Below, one piece after another: positions 54,161 through 63,471 of a stretch of DNA of 64,000 nt (positions are counted from its first letter, which is position 1; each line of letters begins with the position of its first letter). The stretch comes from Alphaproteobacteria bacterium (GTDB taxonomy: Bacteria; Pseudomonadota; Alphaproteobacteria; Micropepsales; Micropepsaceae), in the NCBI GenBank assembly GCA_024236055.1, contig JACKLF010000001.1, positions 372,001 to 436,000 on the forward strand. Reading direction: 5' to 3'. The translations under genes and the position numbers were made by a program. The notes under the pieces are model-generated. The model was not told the origin of the DNA. It saw only the letters and a list, made by a program, of their open reading frames with translations, and did no database searches.

Positions 54161-54793
54161 ATGTCGGACCCGCAGCACGAACCCACGATGGAGGAAATTC
54201 TCGCCTCCATCCGCAAGATCATCTCCGAGGACACGCCGGAAGGCGGTGCCGAGGACGCCGCGCCGCCTCCGCCGGAACCGGCGCCCGAACCCGCCCCCAT
54301 GCCCGAAATCGCCCCTGAGCCGGTCATGGAGGACGATGTTCTGGAACTGACCCAGGAAGTCGAGGCCCCGGCGCCTGAACCGATCCCGGAACCGGCTCCC
54401 GAGCCTGAACATGACGTGGTTTTCGAACCCGCCGACCCGGCGCCCGAACCCGAGGCGACCAGCGACATTTTCTCGGACAGCACCCGCCAGGCTGTCGACG
54501 ACGTTTTCGCCTCCATCCCGGAGGAAGACGAGGCTCCCGCGGCCGCACCGGCCCCGGCGGCGCCCATCGCCCCGATCGATGCGGCCACCGTGGAAACCGT
54601 GTTCGAGCGCGCCGTGCGCGAAAGCTTCGAGCCGGTCCTGCGCAGCTATCTGGCCGACAATTCCCCCGCCATCATCGAGCGCATGAAGCCGGCGATCCGC
54701 GAATGGATGGACGAGCATTTCCCCGCCCTGCTGGAAGGGGCCGTCCGCGCCGAGGTAGAACGGGTCGTAAAGGCGCGCGGCGCCAAACGCTGA
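54161..54793 (+). CDS. popZ: polar organizing protein PopZ (DUF2497)
   Basis: 210-residue scaffold that polymerises at the cell pole and anchors the chromosome origin in alphaproteobacteria. The N-terminal helix (EPTMEEILASIRKIISEDTP) binds ParB and other clients. An acidic Pro/Glu linker (about 30-110, PPEPAPEPAPMPEIAPEPVM) follows, and the C-terminal oligomerisation helices are MKPAIREWMDEHFPALLEGA and VRAEVERVV. ATG 54161 is preferred over 54119. TTAACC occurs twice upstream (54032, 54055) but not at CtrA spacing. A strong terminator follows. Confidence 0.93.
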   Translation: MSDPQHEPTMEEILASIRKIISEDTPEGGAEDAAPPPPEPAPEPAPMPEIAPEPVMEDDVLELTQEVEAPAPEPIPEPAPEPEHDVVFEPADPAPEPEATSDIFSDSTRQAVDDVFASIPEEDEAPAAAPAPAAPIAPIDAATVETVFERAVRESFEPVLRSYLADNSPAIIERMKPAIREWMDEHFPALLEGAVRAEVERVVKARGAKR

Positions 54794-54828
54794 CCCCGTA
54801 TTGCAATATGCGGGCTTGACCCGCGCCC

Positions 54829-54868
54829 AAAAAAGCCGGAAAGCCCGCCTGGACTTTCCGGCTTTTTT
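54829..54868 (+). terminator. rho-independent terminator between popZ and valS
   Basis: Stem AAAAGCCGGAAAG pairs with CTTTCCGGCTTTT around a ten-base loop and runs into a T tract ending at 54868. The valS ATG begins at 54872, only three bases later, so the terminator occupies the place of the valS leader. Confidence 0.9.
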
Positions 54869-54871
54869 CTC

Positions 54872-57657
54872 ATGCTCGACAAGACCTTCAATTCCAAGGA
54901 CGTGGAAGCGCGCGTCACCGCCCAGTGGGAAGCCTCGGGCGCCTATCGTTGCGGCACCCGGCCGGAGGCCGAGGCCTTTTCCATCGTCATCCCCCCGCCC
55001 AACGTCACCGGGCGCCTGCATATCGGCCACGCCCTCAACAACACGCTGCAGGACATCCTGGCGCGCTTCGAACGGATGCGCGGCAAGGATGTGCTGTGGC
55101 AGCCGGGCACCGACCATGCCGGCATCGCCACCCAGCTGATCGTCGAGCGCCAGCTGGCCGAACGCCAGATGAGCCGCCAGGGCCTGGGCCGCGAGAAATT
55201 CCTGGAGGAAGTCTGGAAGTGGAAGGCCGAATCCGGCGGCGCCATCGTCGACCAGCAGCACCGGCTGGGCGCCTCCGCAGACTGGAGCCGCGAACGCTTC
55301 ACCATGGACGAGGGGCTATCGAAGGCCGTCACCAAGGTGTTCGTGGAGCTGCATCGCCAGGGACTGATCTATCGCGACAAGCGGCTGGTGAACTGGGACA
55401 CGCGCCTGCAGACGGCGGTGTCGGACCTGGAAGTCGAGAATATCGAGCAGAAGGGCCATCTTTGGCACATCCGCTATCCCATCGAGGACAGCGACGAGAC
55501 CATCACCATCGCCACCACCCGGCCCGAAACCATGCTGGGCGACACGGCGGTGGCGGTGCATCCCGATGACGAACGCTATCGCCACCTGGTCGGCAAGATG
55601 GCAGTCTCCCTGACCGGGCGGCAGATTCCTGATTATCGCCGATGACTATTCCTGATCCCGAAAAGGTACCGGCGCGGTCAAGATCACCCCTGGCCCATGA
55701 CTTCAACGACTTCGAGGTCGGCAAGCGCCATAAGCTGGCGGTGATCAACATCCCGGAACAAGGACGGCACGCTGACCGATGACTGCCCGCGCCCTATCGC
55801 GGCCTGTCGCGCGAGGCGGCGCGCAAGAAGACTGCCGTCGCCGACCTGAAGCCGCCGGCCTGCTGGTTCAGATCGAGGCGATCACCCATTCGGTGCCGCA
55901 ATGACGAAAAGACCAAGACCGTCGTGCTGGAGCCCCTTCCTGACCGAGCAATGGTATCTGAACGTCGAGCCGCTGGCCGCCAAGGCGATTGCGGCGGTGG
56001 AAGAGGGCGCACCAGATTCCACCCGAGAACTGGGCCAACATCTATTTCGGCTGGCTGAAGAACATCCGGCCCTGGCATTTCGCGCCAGCTTTGGTGGGGC
56101 CACCAGATTCCGGTGGGGGCCTAAACCGACGGCAGGTGGGAGCTATGAGTATCGTCGGCTTAGGCTGGTCAGAATAAGTCTTCTGCTCTTTCAGAGGCCG
56201 AAGGATTCAGCAAGCAGAGGAGCAATACAGAAAACCTGTTGTGGTGCTCTCCAAATATCTCGATCTGATTGCACCGAATGTGCGCGAGCAGATGAGGGAT
56301 AACAAAGTAATCTTCATTTGGCGTGATGAGGACGTGCTTGACACCTGGTTCTCCTCCGCCCTGTGGCCGTTCTCGACCCTGGGCTGGCCGGACGCCACGA
56401 TTGAGATGAAGCGGTTCTATCCCACCAGCGTGCTGGTGACCGGCTTCGACATCATCTTCTTCTGGGTCGCCCGCATGATGATGATGGGCCTGTGGTTCCT
56501 GGACGATGTGCCGTTCCGCGATGTTGTGATCCACAACCGCGTGCTGGACGAGCAGGGCGCCAAGATGTCCAAGACCAAGGGCAATGTGGTCGATCCGCTG
56601 ACCCTGGTGGACGAATTCGGCGCCGATGCGCTGCGCTTCACCCTGGCGCTGGCGGCGGGCCAGAACCGCGACATGCGCATCGGCCCGACGCGCGTGGAGT
56701 CGGGACGCAACTTCGCCACCAAGCTGTGGAACACCGCCCGCTTCTGCGAGATGAACGGCTGCGCCACGGTGCCGGGTTTCGATCCGGCTTCGGTTACGGA
56801 AGTCGTCAACAAATGGATGTGTCGAAGAAACCGCCGCTGCGATTTCCGATGTCACGAAATGCATTGAAGATTTCTCTTATAACAACGCAGCCAGCGCCGC
56901 ATATCACTTTGTCTATGCGATGTCTTCTGCGACTGGTATGTGGAGATCACCAAGCCGATCTTCCAGACTGGCACGCGACGCGTGCGGCGAAGGCTGAGAC
57001 CCGCGCCACCACCGCCTGGCGCGCGACCAGATCCTGGAATTGCTACACCCCTTACGCCGCCCTTCATCACCGAAGAACTGTGGGCTGCCACCGCCAGACG
57101 CGATGGTGCTTGCTGTGACGCGGACTGGCCGACCATCAGCACGTTCTATCTCAAGGGGATTAAGTAGGAGCGCGTCCGTGAGCGAAGCGAATGCTCGAGA
57201 TGAACTGGGTCATCGACTTGACTGGCAAGGGCGTGCGCTCGGTGCGTCGGAAATGAACGTGCCTGCCGGCGCAAAGATTCCGCTGGTGCTAAGCGGGGCC
57301 AGCGAGGAAAGCGCCGCGCGCCTGGCACGGCACATCGATGTCATCGCCACGCTGGCGCGCCTGTCGTCGGCTGAGGCTGCGCCGGAGATCCCCAAGGGGT
57401 CTGCCCAGTTCGTGCTGGGCGAGGCGGTGGTGGCGCTGCCACTGGGCGATGTCATCGACTTCGCCAAGGAGCGTGCGCGGCTGGAAAAGGACCTGAAAAA
57501 GGCGCAGGACGAAATCGCCCGCTTCGACGCCAAACTGTCCAACGAACAGTTCGTCGCCCGCGCGCCCGAGGATGTGCTGAACGAGCAGCGCGAAAAACGG
57601 GCCGAAGCGGCGGCGCTGGCAGAACGGCTCACCGCCGCCATCGCGCGCCTGCAATAG
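54872..57657 (+). pseudogene. valS: valine-tRNA ligase, frame disrupted in the middle third
   Basis: Class Ia synthetase that charges tRNA-Val and edits threonine. It is clean from ATG 54872 to about 55620 (PPPNVTGRLHIGHALNNTLQ with the HIGH motif). From 55620 to 56310 and from 56815 to 57190 the coding jumps frames, yet each piece is recognisable: DFNDFEVGKRHKLAVINI, FLTEQWYLNVEPLAAKAIAA, RDEDVLDTWFSSALWPFSTL. The KMSKS motif is in GAKMSKTKGNVVDPLTLVDE. The C-terminal coiled coil (ERARLEKDLKKAQDEIARFD) is clean. The total span equals the normal 925-930 residues. Essential, so errors in the sequence are the best explanation. Confidence 0.9.
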
Positions 57658-57744
57658 CCCGCGGCAATTCCGTGTTGGCATAAGGGTTGAAGCAGGGCAG
57701 GTGGCTGCCTAACTCTTCGATGGTTGTCTTACGGAGAGTTGCCG

Positions 57745-58851
57745 GTGCCCACACTGTTCGATCCGCTGCAATGCGGGGATATCGCCCTGTCCAACCGCAT
57801 CGTGATGGCGCCCCTGACCCGCAGCCGCGCCACGGCGGACACGCGTGTGCCCACCCAGCTTCAGGTCGATTACTACCGCCAGCGCGCCGATGCGGGGCTG
57901 ATCATCTCGGAAGCCACGGCGGTCACGCCCATGGGCGTCGGCTATGCCGCCACGCCGGGCATCTGGTCGGATGAACAGGTTGAAGGCTGGAAGACGGTCA
58001 CTGCGGCGGTGCATGACGCGGGCGGGCGCATGGTTTTGCAGCTTTGGCATGTGGGGCGCATTTCCGATCCCGAATTCCTGAACGGCGCGCTGCCCGAGGC
58101 ACCCAGCGCCATCAAGCCCAAGGGGCATGTCTCCCTGCTGCGGCCCCAGCGCGAATTCGTTACGCCCCGCGCGCTGGAAGCCGCCGAGATCGCCGGCCTG
58201 ATCGCCGCCTATCGCCGGGGTGCTGAGAACGCAAGGAAGGCCGGCTTCGACGGCGTGCACATTCACGGCGCCAATGGCTATCTGCTTGACCAGTTCCTGC
58301 AGGATTCCACCAATCACCGTACCGATGCCTATGGCGGCAGCCGCGAAAAACGTGCCCGGCTGATGCTGGAAGTCGCCGATGCCTGTGCCGAGGTCTGGGG
58401 GCCAAAGCGTGTCGGCGTGCATCTGGCCCCGCGCATGGATGCCCACGACATGGGCGACAGCGACCGGCTGGGCACGTTCACCTATGTCGCGCGCGAGTTG
58501 GGACGGCGCGGCCTGGGCTGGCTGGCGGCGCGCGAAGCACAGTCGGCGGACAGTCTTGTCGACTCCCAGGGCAACCCGCGCCCGTCACCCAACAAGAACC
58601 CCATCGGCCCGCAACTGAAGGACGCCTTTGGTAGCGTCTATATCGCCAATGAGGGCTTTACCTTCGAAAGCGCGCAAAAGGCCCTGGCCGATGGCTGGTG
58701 CGATGCCGTGGCCTTCGGCAAGCTGTACATCGCCAATCCCGATCTGGTGACGCGCTTTGCGGCGGGCAGCGACCTCAATGCCTGGGACACGTCGACCTTC
58801 TATGCCGGCGGTGAAAAGGGGTACACGGATTATCCCGCGCTGGGATCCTGA
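57745..58851 (+). CDS. NADH:flavin oxidoreductase, old yellow enzyme family
   Basis: 368-residue FMN TIM-barrel enzyme (classical OYE). MAPLTRSRAT near the start and the active-site pair in DGVHIHGANGYLLDQFLQDS (His-xx-Asn type) define the family; YIANEGFTFESAQKALADGW and the barrel end AFGKLYIANPDLVTRF bind FMN. Such enzymes reduce activated alkenes such as enones and maleimides. I choose GTG 57745, eight bases after GGAG; TTG starts at 57724 and 57739 are alternatives. It stands alone between valS and a glycine-zipper gene. Confidence 0.9.
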   Translation: MPTLFDPLQCGDIALSNRIVMAPLTRSRATADTRVPTQLQVDYYRQRADAGLIISEATAVTPMGVGYAATPGIWSDEQVEGWKTVTAAVHDAGGRMVLQLWHVGRISDPEFLNGALPEAPSAIKPKGHVSLLRPQREFVTPRALEAAEIAGLIAAYRRGAENARKAGFDGVHIHGANGYLLDQFLQDSTNHRTDAYGGSREKRARLMLEVADACAEVWGPKRVGVHLAPRMDAHDMGDSDRLGTFTYVARELGRRGLGWLAAREAQSADSLVDSQGNPRPSPNKNPIGPQLKDAFGSVYIANEGFTFESAQKALADGWCDAVAFGKLYIANPDLVTRFAAGSDLNAWDTSTFYAGGEKGYTDYPALGS

Positions 58852-58988
58852 GGGCCCTGCGATTCGCCTTTATTCGGCCATGCTGCTGCCAGCGGTTCGC
58901 AGGGGAACCATTTTTTCGCCCGGGCCGTTTTCAATCCTGTGAAGGGGGGACGGATACTGCCATCCCCCGCAGCAACAGGAGATCGACC

Positions 58989-59318
58989 ATGAGAAATCAG
59001 GCCACGAAGCGTTTTGCGTTTGCCGCGCTGGCCGTGATTGCGCTGGGCGCGACCCCCGCCCTGGCGGATGGCTGCAGCGGCCACAGCCATGACACCGGCA
59101 CGGCGCTGGGCGCCGTGGGTGGTGCCGCAATTGGCGGTGTTGCGACCCACTCGGTCGGTGGCGCCGTGATCGGCGGCGTGGCCGGCGCCTTCGCGGGCAA
59201 CGCCATTGCCCGCAGCAGCGACTGTAACCGTCACAGCCGCCATGTGCGCCACTACAGCCGTCACCATCACGACTATTACGTGGATCGTCACGGCCGCCGT
59301 CACTACTATTATCGCTAA
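58989..59318 (+). CDS. glycine-zipper envelope protein, paralogue 3
   Basis: 109-residue exported protein with signal peptide (about 1-28, FAALAVIALGATPALADG), a glycine-zipper (GTALGAVGGAAIGGVATHSV, GGAVIGGVAGAFAGNAIARS) and a His/Tyr/Arg-rich tail (RHHHDYYVDRHGRRHYYYR), where metal binding is conceivable. The zipper is clearly related to those at 29703 and 30314, with DGCSGHSHDTG in place of DECSGRDHTGG. CAGGAGA precedes the ATG. A strong terminator follows. Confidence 0.82.
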   Translation: MRNQATKRFAFAALAVIALGATPALADGCSGHSHDTGTALGAVGGAAIGGVATHSVGGAVIGGVAGAFAGNAIARSSDCNRHSRHVRHYSRHHHDYYVDRHGRRHYYYR

Positions 59319-59335
59319 CAGTCATATTCGCATGC

Positions 59336-59373
59336 AAAAGCCCCGGGCCGCTTCTGGCAGCCCGGGGCTTTTT
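59336..59373. terminator. bidirectional rho-independent terminator
   Basis: Thirteen-base stem AAAAGCCCCGGGC/GCCCGGGGCTTTT with an 11-base loop, a T tract on the plus side and A tract in front, so it can work in both directions. It lies between the glycine-zipper gene and convergent katG. Confidence 0.9.
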
Positions 59374-59390
59374 CTTTGGCGGATACGCTG

Positions 59391-61565
59391 TCAGGCCAAG
59401 TCGAACCGGTCTGCGTTCATCACCTTGTTCCAGGCGGTCACAAAGTCCGTCACGAACTTTTTGCCCGCATCGTTCTGGGCATAGACCTCGGCCAGCGCCC
59501 TGAGCTGGGCGTGCGAACCGAAGACCAGATCGACGCGGCTGGCGGTCCACAGCGGCTTGCCGCTCTTGCGGTCATGGCCCTCGAAGACATTGGCGTCCGC
59601 GGTCTTCTTCCACTTCGTGCCCATGTCGAGCAGGTTGACGAAGAAGTCGTTGGTCAGCATGCCCGGCCGGACCGTCAGGACGCCGTGCGCGGACTTGCCC
59701 GCATTGACGCCCAGCACGCGCAGGCCACCCAGCAGCACGGTCATTTGCGGCGCGCTCAGCCGCAGCAACTGCGCCTTGTCGATCAGCGCTTCCTCGGGCC
59801 GCATCAACTGCGGTCCGCGCAGATAGTTGCGGAAGCCATCGGCGCGCGGCTCCAGCGGCGCGAAGGATTCCACATCCGTCTGATCCTGGCTGGCGTCCGT
59901 GCGGCCCGGGGTGAAGGGCACCGTGACCGGCGTGCCGGCATCGGCGGCCGCCTTCTCGATGGCCGCAGCCCCGCCCAGCACGATCAGATCGGCCAGCGAG
60001 ACTTTCTTGCCGCCGGATGCGCCGGCGTTGAACGCGGTCTGAACGCCTTCCAGTGCCTTGATCACCTTGGCCAGTTGGGCGGGCTGGTTGACCTCCCAGT
60101 CCTTCTGGGGCGCCAGGCGCACCCGCGCGCCATTGGCGCCGCCGCGCTTGTCGGAGCCGCGGAAGGTCGAGGCCGAAGCCCAGGCCGTCGAAACCAGTTC
60201 GCCAACCGACAGGCCGGCCTTGAGGATCTGCGCCTTGAGGTCCGCGATGTCCTTGTCATCCACCAGCGCGTGATCGACTTTCGGCACCGGGTCCTGCCAG
60301 ATCAGGTCTTCGGCCGGCACTTCGGGGCCCAGATAGCGGACCTTCGGCCCCATGTCGCGATGGACCAGCTTGAACCAGGCCCGCGCAAAGGCTTCGGCGA
60401 ACTGATCCGGGTTCTCGTAGAAGCGGCGCGAGATTTTCTCATAGGCCGGATCGAACCGCAGCGACAGGTCGGTGGTCAGCATGGTCGGCACATGCTTCTT
60501 CGACGGGTCATGCGCGTCGGGCACGTCGGCGGGTGCATTCTTGGCCCGCCATTGCAGGGCGCCCGCCGGGCTCTTCTCCAGCTCCCATTCGTATTTGAAC
60601 AGGTTGTCGAAGAAGAAATTGCTCCACTTGGTCGGCGTCTGGGTCCAGGTGACTTCGGGACCGCCGGTGATGGTGTCGCCGCCGAAGCCCTTGCCGTGGC
60701 GGCTGCGCCACCCCAGACCCTGGTCCTCGATGGCCGCGCCTTCCGGCTCCGGCCCCAGCAGCGACGGATCGCCCGCGCCATGGGTCTTGCCGAAGCTGTG
60801 GCCGCCCGCGATCAGCGCGACGGTTTCCTCGTCGTTCATCGCCATGCGGCGGAAGGTTTCGCGGATGTCGTGGGCGGCGGCAACCGGATCGGGCTTGCCG
60901 TTCGGGCCTTCGGGATTGACATAGATCAGGCCCATCTGCACGGCAGCCAGCGGGTTTTCCAGCTCGCGCTCGCCGCTGTAGCGTTCGTCGCCCAGCCAGG
61001 TGCCTTCGGGGCCCCAATAGAGTTCTTCGGGCTCCCAGGCATCGACGCGGCCGCCGGCGAAACCGAAGGTCTTGAAGCCCATCGACTCCAGCGCAACGTT
61101 GCCCGCCAGCACCATCAGGTCGGCCCAGGAAATGCTGTTGCCGTATTTCTGCTTGATCGGCCACAACAGGCGCCGCGCCTTGTCCAGATTGGCATTGTCC
61201 GGCCAGGAATTGAGCGGCGCGAAACGCTGCTGACCGCTGCCGGCGCCGCCGCGCCCGTCAGTGATGCGATAGGTCCCGGCGCTGTGCCAGGCCATGCGGA
61301 TGAACAGGCCGCCATAATGGCCGAAATCGGCCGGCCACCAGTCCTGGCTGTCCGTCATCAGGGCGGTCAGGTCCTTCTTCAGCGCCGGCAGGTCCAGCTT
61401 GTTGAAGGCCGCGGCATAATCGAAATCCGGCCCCAGGGGATTGGATGCACTGGCGTTGTTGTTGAGCACCTCCAGGTTGAGCTGCTCGGGCCACCAGTCG
61501 CGGTTCCTGTGCCCGCCTGATCCATGCATGACCGGGCATTTGCCTTCGGATTTGTCGTTTGCCAT
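59391..61565 (-). CDS. katG: catalase-peroxidase
   Basis: Bifunctional heme enzyme that destroys hydrogen peroxide. The 724-residue protein is complete. Distal residues Arg90, Trp93 and His94 are in FIRMAWHSAGTYR; the Met-Tyr-Trp crosslink partners are Tyr215 (GLIYVNPEGPNG) and Met241 (RRMAMNDEE); the proximal heme ligand is His256 (GGHSFGKTHGAG). Spacing is identical to that of well-studied KatG proteins, a constant offset of 14 from the mycobacterial numbering as I recall it. AAGGAGG precedes ATG 61565. The promoter carries two near-identical 13-bp operators. It is divergent from ilvD. Confidence 0.98.
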   Translation of the reverse strand: MANDKSEGKCPVMHGSGGHRNRDWWPEQLNLEVLNNNASASNPLGPDFDYAAAFNKLDLPALKKDLTALMTDSQDWWPADFGHYGGLFIRMAWHSAGTYRITDGRGGAGSGQQRFAPLNSWPDNANLDKARRLLWPIKQKYGNSISWADLMVLAGNVALESMGFKTFGFAGGRVDAWEPEELYWGPEGTWLGDERYSGERELENPLAAVQMGLIYVNPEGPNGKPDPVAAAHDIRETFRRMAMNDEETVALIAGGHSFGKTHGAGDPSLLGPEPEGAAIEDQGLGWRSRHGKGFGGDTITGGPEVTWTQTPTKWSNFFFDNLFKYEWELEKSPAGALQWRAKNAPADVPDAHDPSKKHVPTMLTTDLSLRFDPAYEKISRRFYENPDQFAEAFARAWFKLVHRDMGPKVRYLGPEVPAEDLIWQDPVPKVDHALVDDKDIADLKAQILKAGLSVGELVSTAWASASTFRGSDKRGGANGARVRLAPQKDWEVNQPAQLAKVIKALEGVQTAFNAGASGGKKVSLADLIVLGGAAAIEKAAADAGTPVTVPFTPGRTDASQDQTDVESFAPLEPRADGFRNYLRGPQLMRPEEALIDKAQLLRLSAPQMTVLLGGLRVLGVNAGKSAHGVLTVRPGMLTNDFFVNLLDMGTKWKKTADANVFEGHDRKSGKPLWTASRVDLVFGSHAQLRALAEVYAQNDAGKKFVTDFVTAWNKVMNADRFDLA

Positions 61566-61583
61566 CGTGCGCCTCCTTATGTC

Positions 61584-61641
61584 TGGAATTATTCTAAATT
61601 CCTTTTGCGACACCTTGTCAACATAGTTTGGAATAATTCCA
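61584..61641 (-). promoter_or_regulatory. katG promoter with two 13-bp operators
   Basis: On the minus strand a -35 TTGACA (61621-61616) is followed 17 bases later by TTTAGA (or TAGAAT). Operator 1, TGGAATTATTCTA (61584-61596), covers the -10 zone; operator 2, TGGAATAATTCCA (61629-61641), is a perfect palindrome just upstream of -35. Their centres are 45 bases apart. The pattern suits a Fur-superfamily regulator (Irr or PerR type); this is inference. Confidence 0.65.
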
Positions 61642-61684
61642 GTTTATTGCTGCGGCGCAAGGCAGCCATCTTCAAAACCGCCTT

Positions 61685-61721
61685 GAGCGGGGGCGGCGAC
61701 GGCGCAATAGTCGCGCCCGTT
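61685..61721 (+). repeat. possible degenerate third copy of the three-hairpin repeat
   Basis: GAGCGGGGGCGGCGAC followed by GGCGCAATAGTCGCGCC and CGTT resembles the second half of copy 1 (GCGGGGGCGGCGGAC, GGCGCAGTCGCGCCC, AGTT) with stem II lost and stem III widened. It sits between katG and ilvD. Lower certainty than copies 1 and 2. Confidence 0.4.
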
Positions 61722-61742
61722 CCGCCTTGCCAAGGAAATTTT

Positions 61743-63458
61743 ATGTCCAAGTTCGACAAGTCCAAGCTGCCCAGCCGCCATGTCACCGAAGGTCCGGAGC
61801 GCGCGCCGCACCGTTCCTATTTCTACGCCATGGGGCTGACCGAGCAGGAGATTCACCAGCCCTTCGTCGGCGTGGCCAGCTGCTGGAACGAGGCGGCGCC
61901 CTGCAACATCGCGCTGATGCGCCAGGCCCAGTCGGCCAAGCGGGGCGTGAAGGCCGAAGGCGGCACCCCGCGCGAATTCTGCACCATTACCGTGACCGAC
62001 GGCATCGCCATGGGCCATGAGGGCATGCGTTCCTCGCTGGTGTCGCGCGAGGTCATCGCCGACTCGGTCGAACTGACCATGCGCGGCCATTGCTATGACG
62101 CGCTGGTCGGTCTGGCGGGCTGTGACAAGTCCCTGCCGGGCATGATGATGTCGATGCTGCGGCTGAACGTGCCGTCGGTGTTCCTCTATGGCGGCTCGAT
62201 CATGCCGGGCCGTTTCCACGGCAAGGATGTGACCGTGGTCGATGTGTTCGAGGGCGTGGGCCAGCACAGCGCCGGCAAGATGCCCGAAAGCGAACTGATG
62301 GAACTGGAAAAGGTCGCCTGTCCGGGGGCAGGGGCCTGCGGCGGCCAGTTCACCGCCAACACGATGGCGACGGTGGCCGAGGCGATCGGCCTGGCGCTGC
62401 CCTATTCGTCGGGCCCGCCCGCCGAAATCCTGGAGCGCGACGACTTCGCCTACAAGGCGGGCGAGCAGGTGATGGTGCTGCTGGAAAAAAACCTGCGCCC
62501 GCGCGACATCTGCACCCGCAAGGCATTCGAGAATGCCGCGATGGTGGTGGCGGCTTCCGGCGGCTCGACCAACGCGGCGCTGCATCTGCCGGCGATGGCG
62601 AACGAGGCGGGCATCAAGTTCGACCTGTTCGACGTGGCCGAGATTTTCAAGAAGACGCCTTACATCGCCTCGATGAAGCCGGGCGGCAAATACGTCGCCA
62701 AGGATCTGTGGGAAGCCGGCGGCGTGCCCATGCTGATGCGCGCGCTGCTGGATGCCGGCCTGCTGCATGGCGACTGCATGACCGTCACCGGCAAGACCGT
62801 GGCCGAGAACCTGAAGGACATCACCTTCAACCCCGACCAGAAGGTCATCGTGTCGGTGGACAAGGCGCTGGCCCCCACCGGCGGCGTGGTCGGCCTGAGG
62901 GGCAACCTGGCGCCGGAAGGCGCGATCGTGAAGATCGCGGGGCTCAAGCATATCAAGCATCGCGGCCCCGCCCGCGTGTTCGATTGCGAGGAAGATGCCT
63001 TCGCGGCGGTGGAACGGCGCGACTACAAGGAAGGCGATGTCATCGTCATCCGCTGGGAAGGTCCCAGGGGCGGCCCCGGCATGCGCGAGATGCTGTCGAC
63101 CACCGCGGCGCTGTATGGCCAGGGCGTGGAAAATATCGCGCTTCTGACCGACGGGCGTTTCAGCGGCGGCACGCGCGGGTTGTGCGTGGGCCATGTCGGC
63201 CCCGAAGCCGCCGACATGGGCCCGATCGGCCTTTTGCAGGACGGCGACATCATCGTGATCGACGCCGAAACCGGCGAACTGAAGGTCGAACTGAGCGATG
63301 CCGAACTGGAGGCGCGCAAGAAGGCCTTCAAACCCAAGCCGCCGGGCTTCAAGACCGGAGCGCTGGCACGCTTCGCGAAAAATGTTGGGCCCGCGCGCTA
63401 CGGCGCGCTGACCACGCCGGGCGCCGACGAAGAAGTCCGCTGCTACGCGGATATTTAA
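61743..63458 (+). CDS. ilvD: dihydroxy-acid dehydratase
   Basis: Iron-sulfur enzyme of branched-chain amino acid synthesis; it dehydrates dihydroxyisovalerate and dihydroxymethylvalerate to the 2-keto acids. The 571-residue protein is complete, with cluster cysteines in GVASCWNEAAPCNIAL, AGCDKSLPGMMM and ACPGAGACGGQFTANTM (read VACPGAGACGG), and the C-terminal TDGRFSGGTRGLCVGH. AAGGAAA precedes ATG 61743. It belongs to the longer 4Fe-4S- or 2Fe-2S-containing group; which cluster cannot be decided here. Confidence 0.97.
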   Translation: MSKFDKSKLPSRHVTEGPERAPHRSYFYAMGLTEQEIHQPFVGVASCWNEAAPCNIALMRQAQSAKRGVKAEGGTPREFCTITVTDGIAMGHEGMRSSLVSREVIADSVELTMRGHCYDALVGLAGCDKSLPGMMMSMLRLNVPSVFLYGGSIMPGRFHGKDVTVVDVFEGVGQHSAGKMPESELMELEKVACPGAGACGGQFTANTMATVAEAIGLALPYSSGPPAEILERDDFAYKAGEQVMVLLEKNLRPRDICTRKAFENAAMVVAASGGSTNAALHLPAMANEAGIKFDLFDVAEIFKKTPYIASMKPGGKYVAKDLWEAGGVPMLMRALLDAGLLHGDCMTVTGKTVAENLKDITFNPDQKVIVSVDKALAPTGGVVGLRGNLAPEGAIVKIAGLKHIKHRGPARVFDCEEDAFAAVERRDYKEGDVIVIRWEGPRGGPGMREMLSTTAALYGQGVENIALLTDGRFSGGTRGLCVGHVGPEAADMGPIGLLQDGDIIVIDAETGELKVELSDAELEARKKAFKPKPPGFKTGALARFAKNVGPARYGALTTPGADEEVRCYADI

Positions 63459-63471
63459 TGGCGGAACAAGC

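Noticed and set aside
56110..56320. A less GC-rich stretch inside valS as an insertion or intein
   Set aside because: With frame correction it reads as the expected synthetase linker (AEEQYRKPVVVLSKYLDL) and the total gene length is normal, so nothing has been inserted.
59376..61520. A 714-codon open frame on the plus strand opposite katG
   Set aside because: It mirrors the katG codons, has no recognisable domain and no ribosome site; katG is certain.
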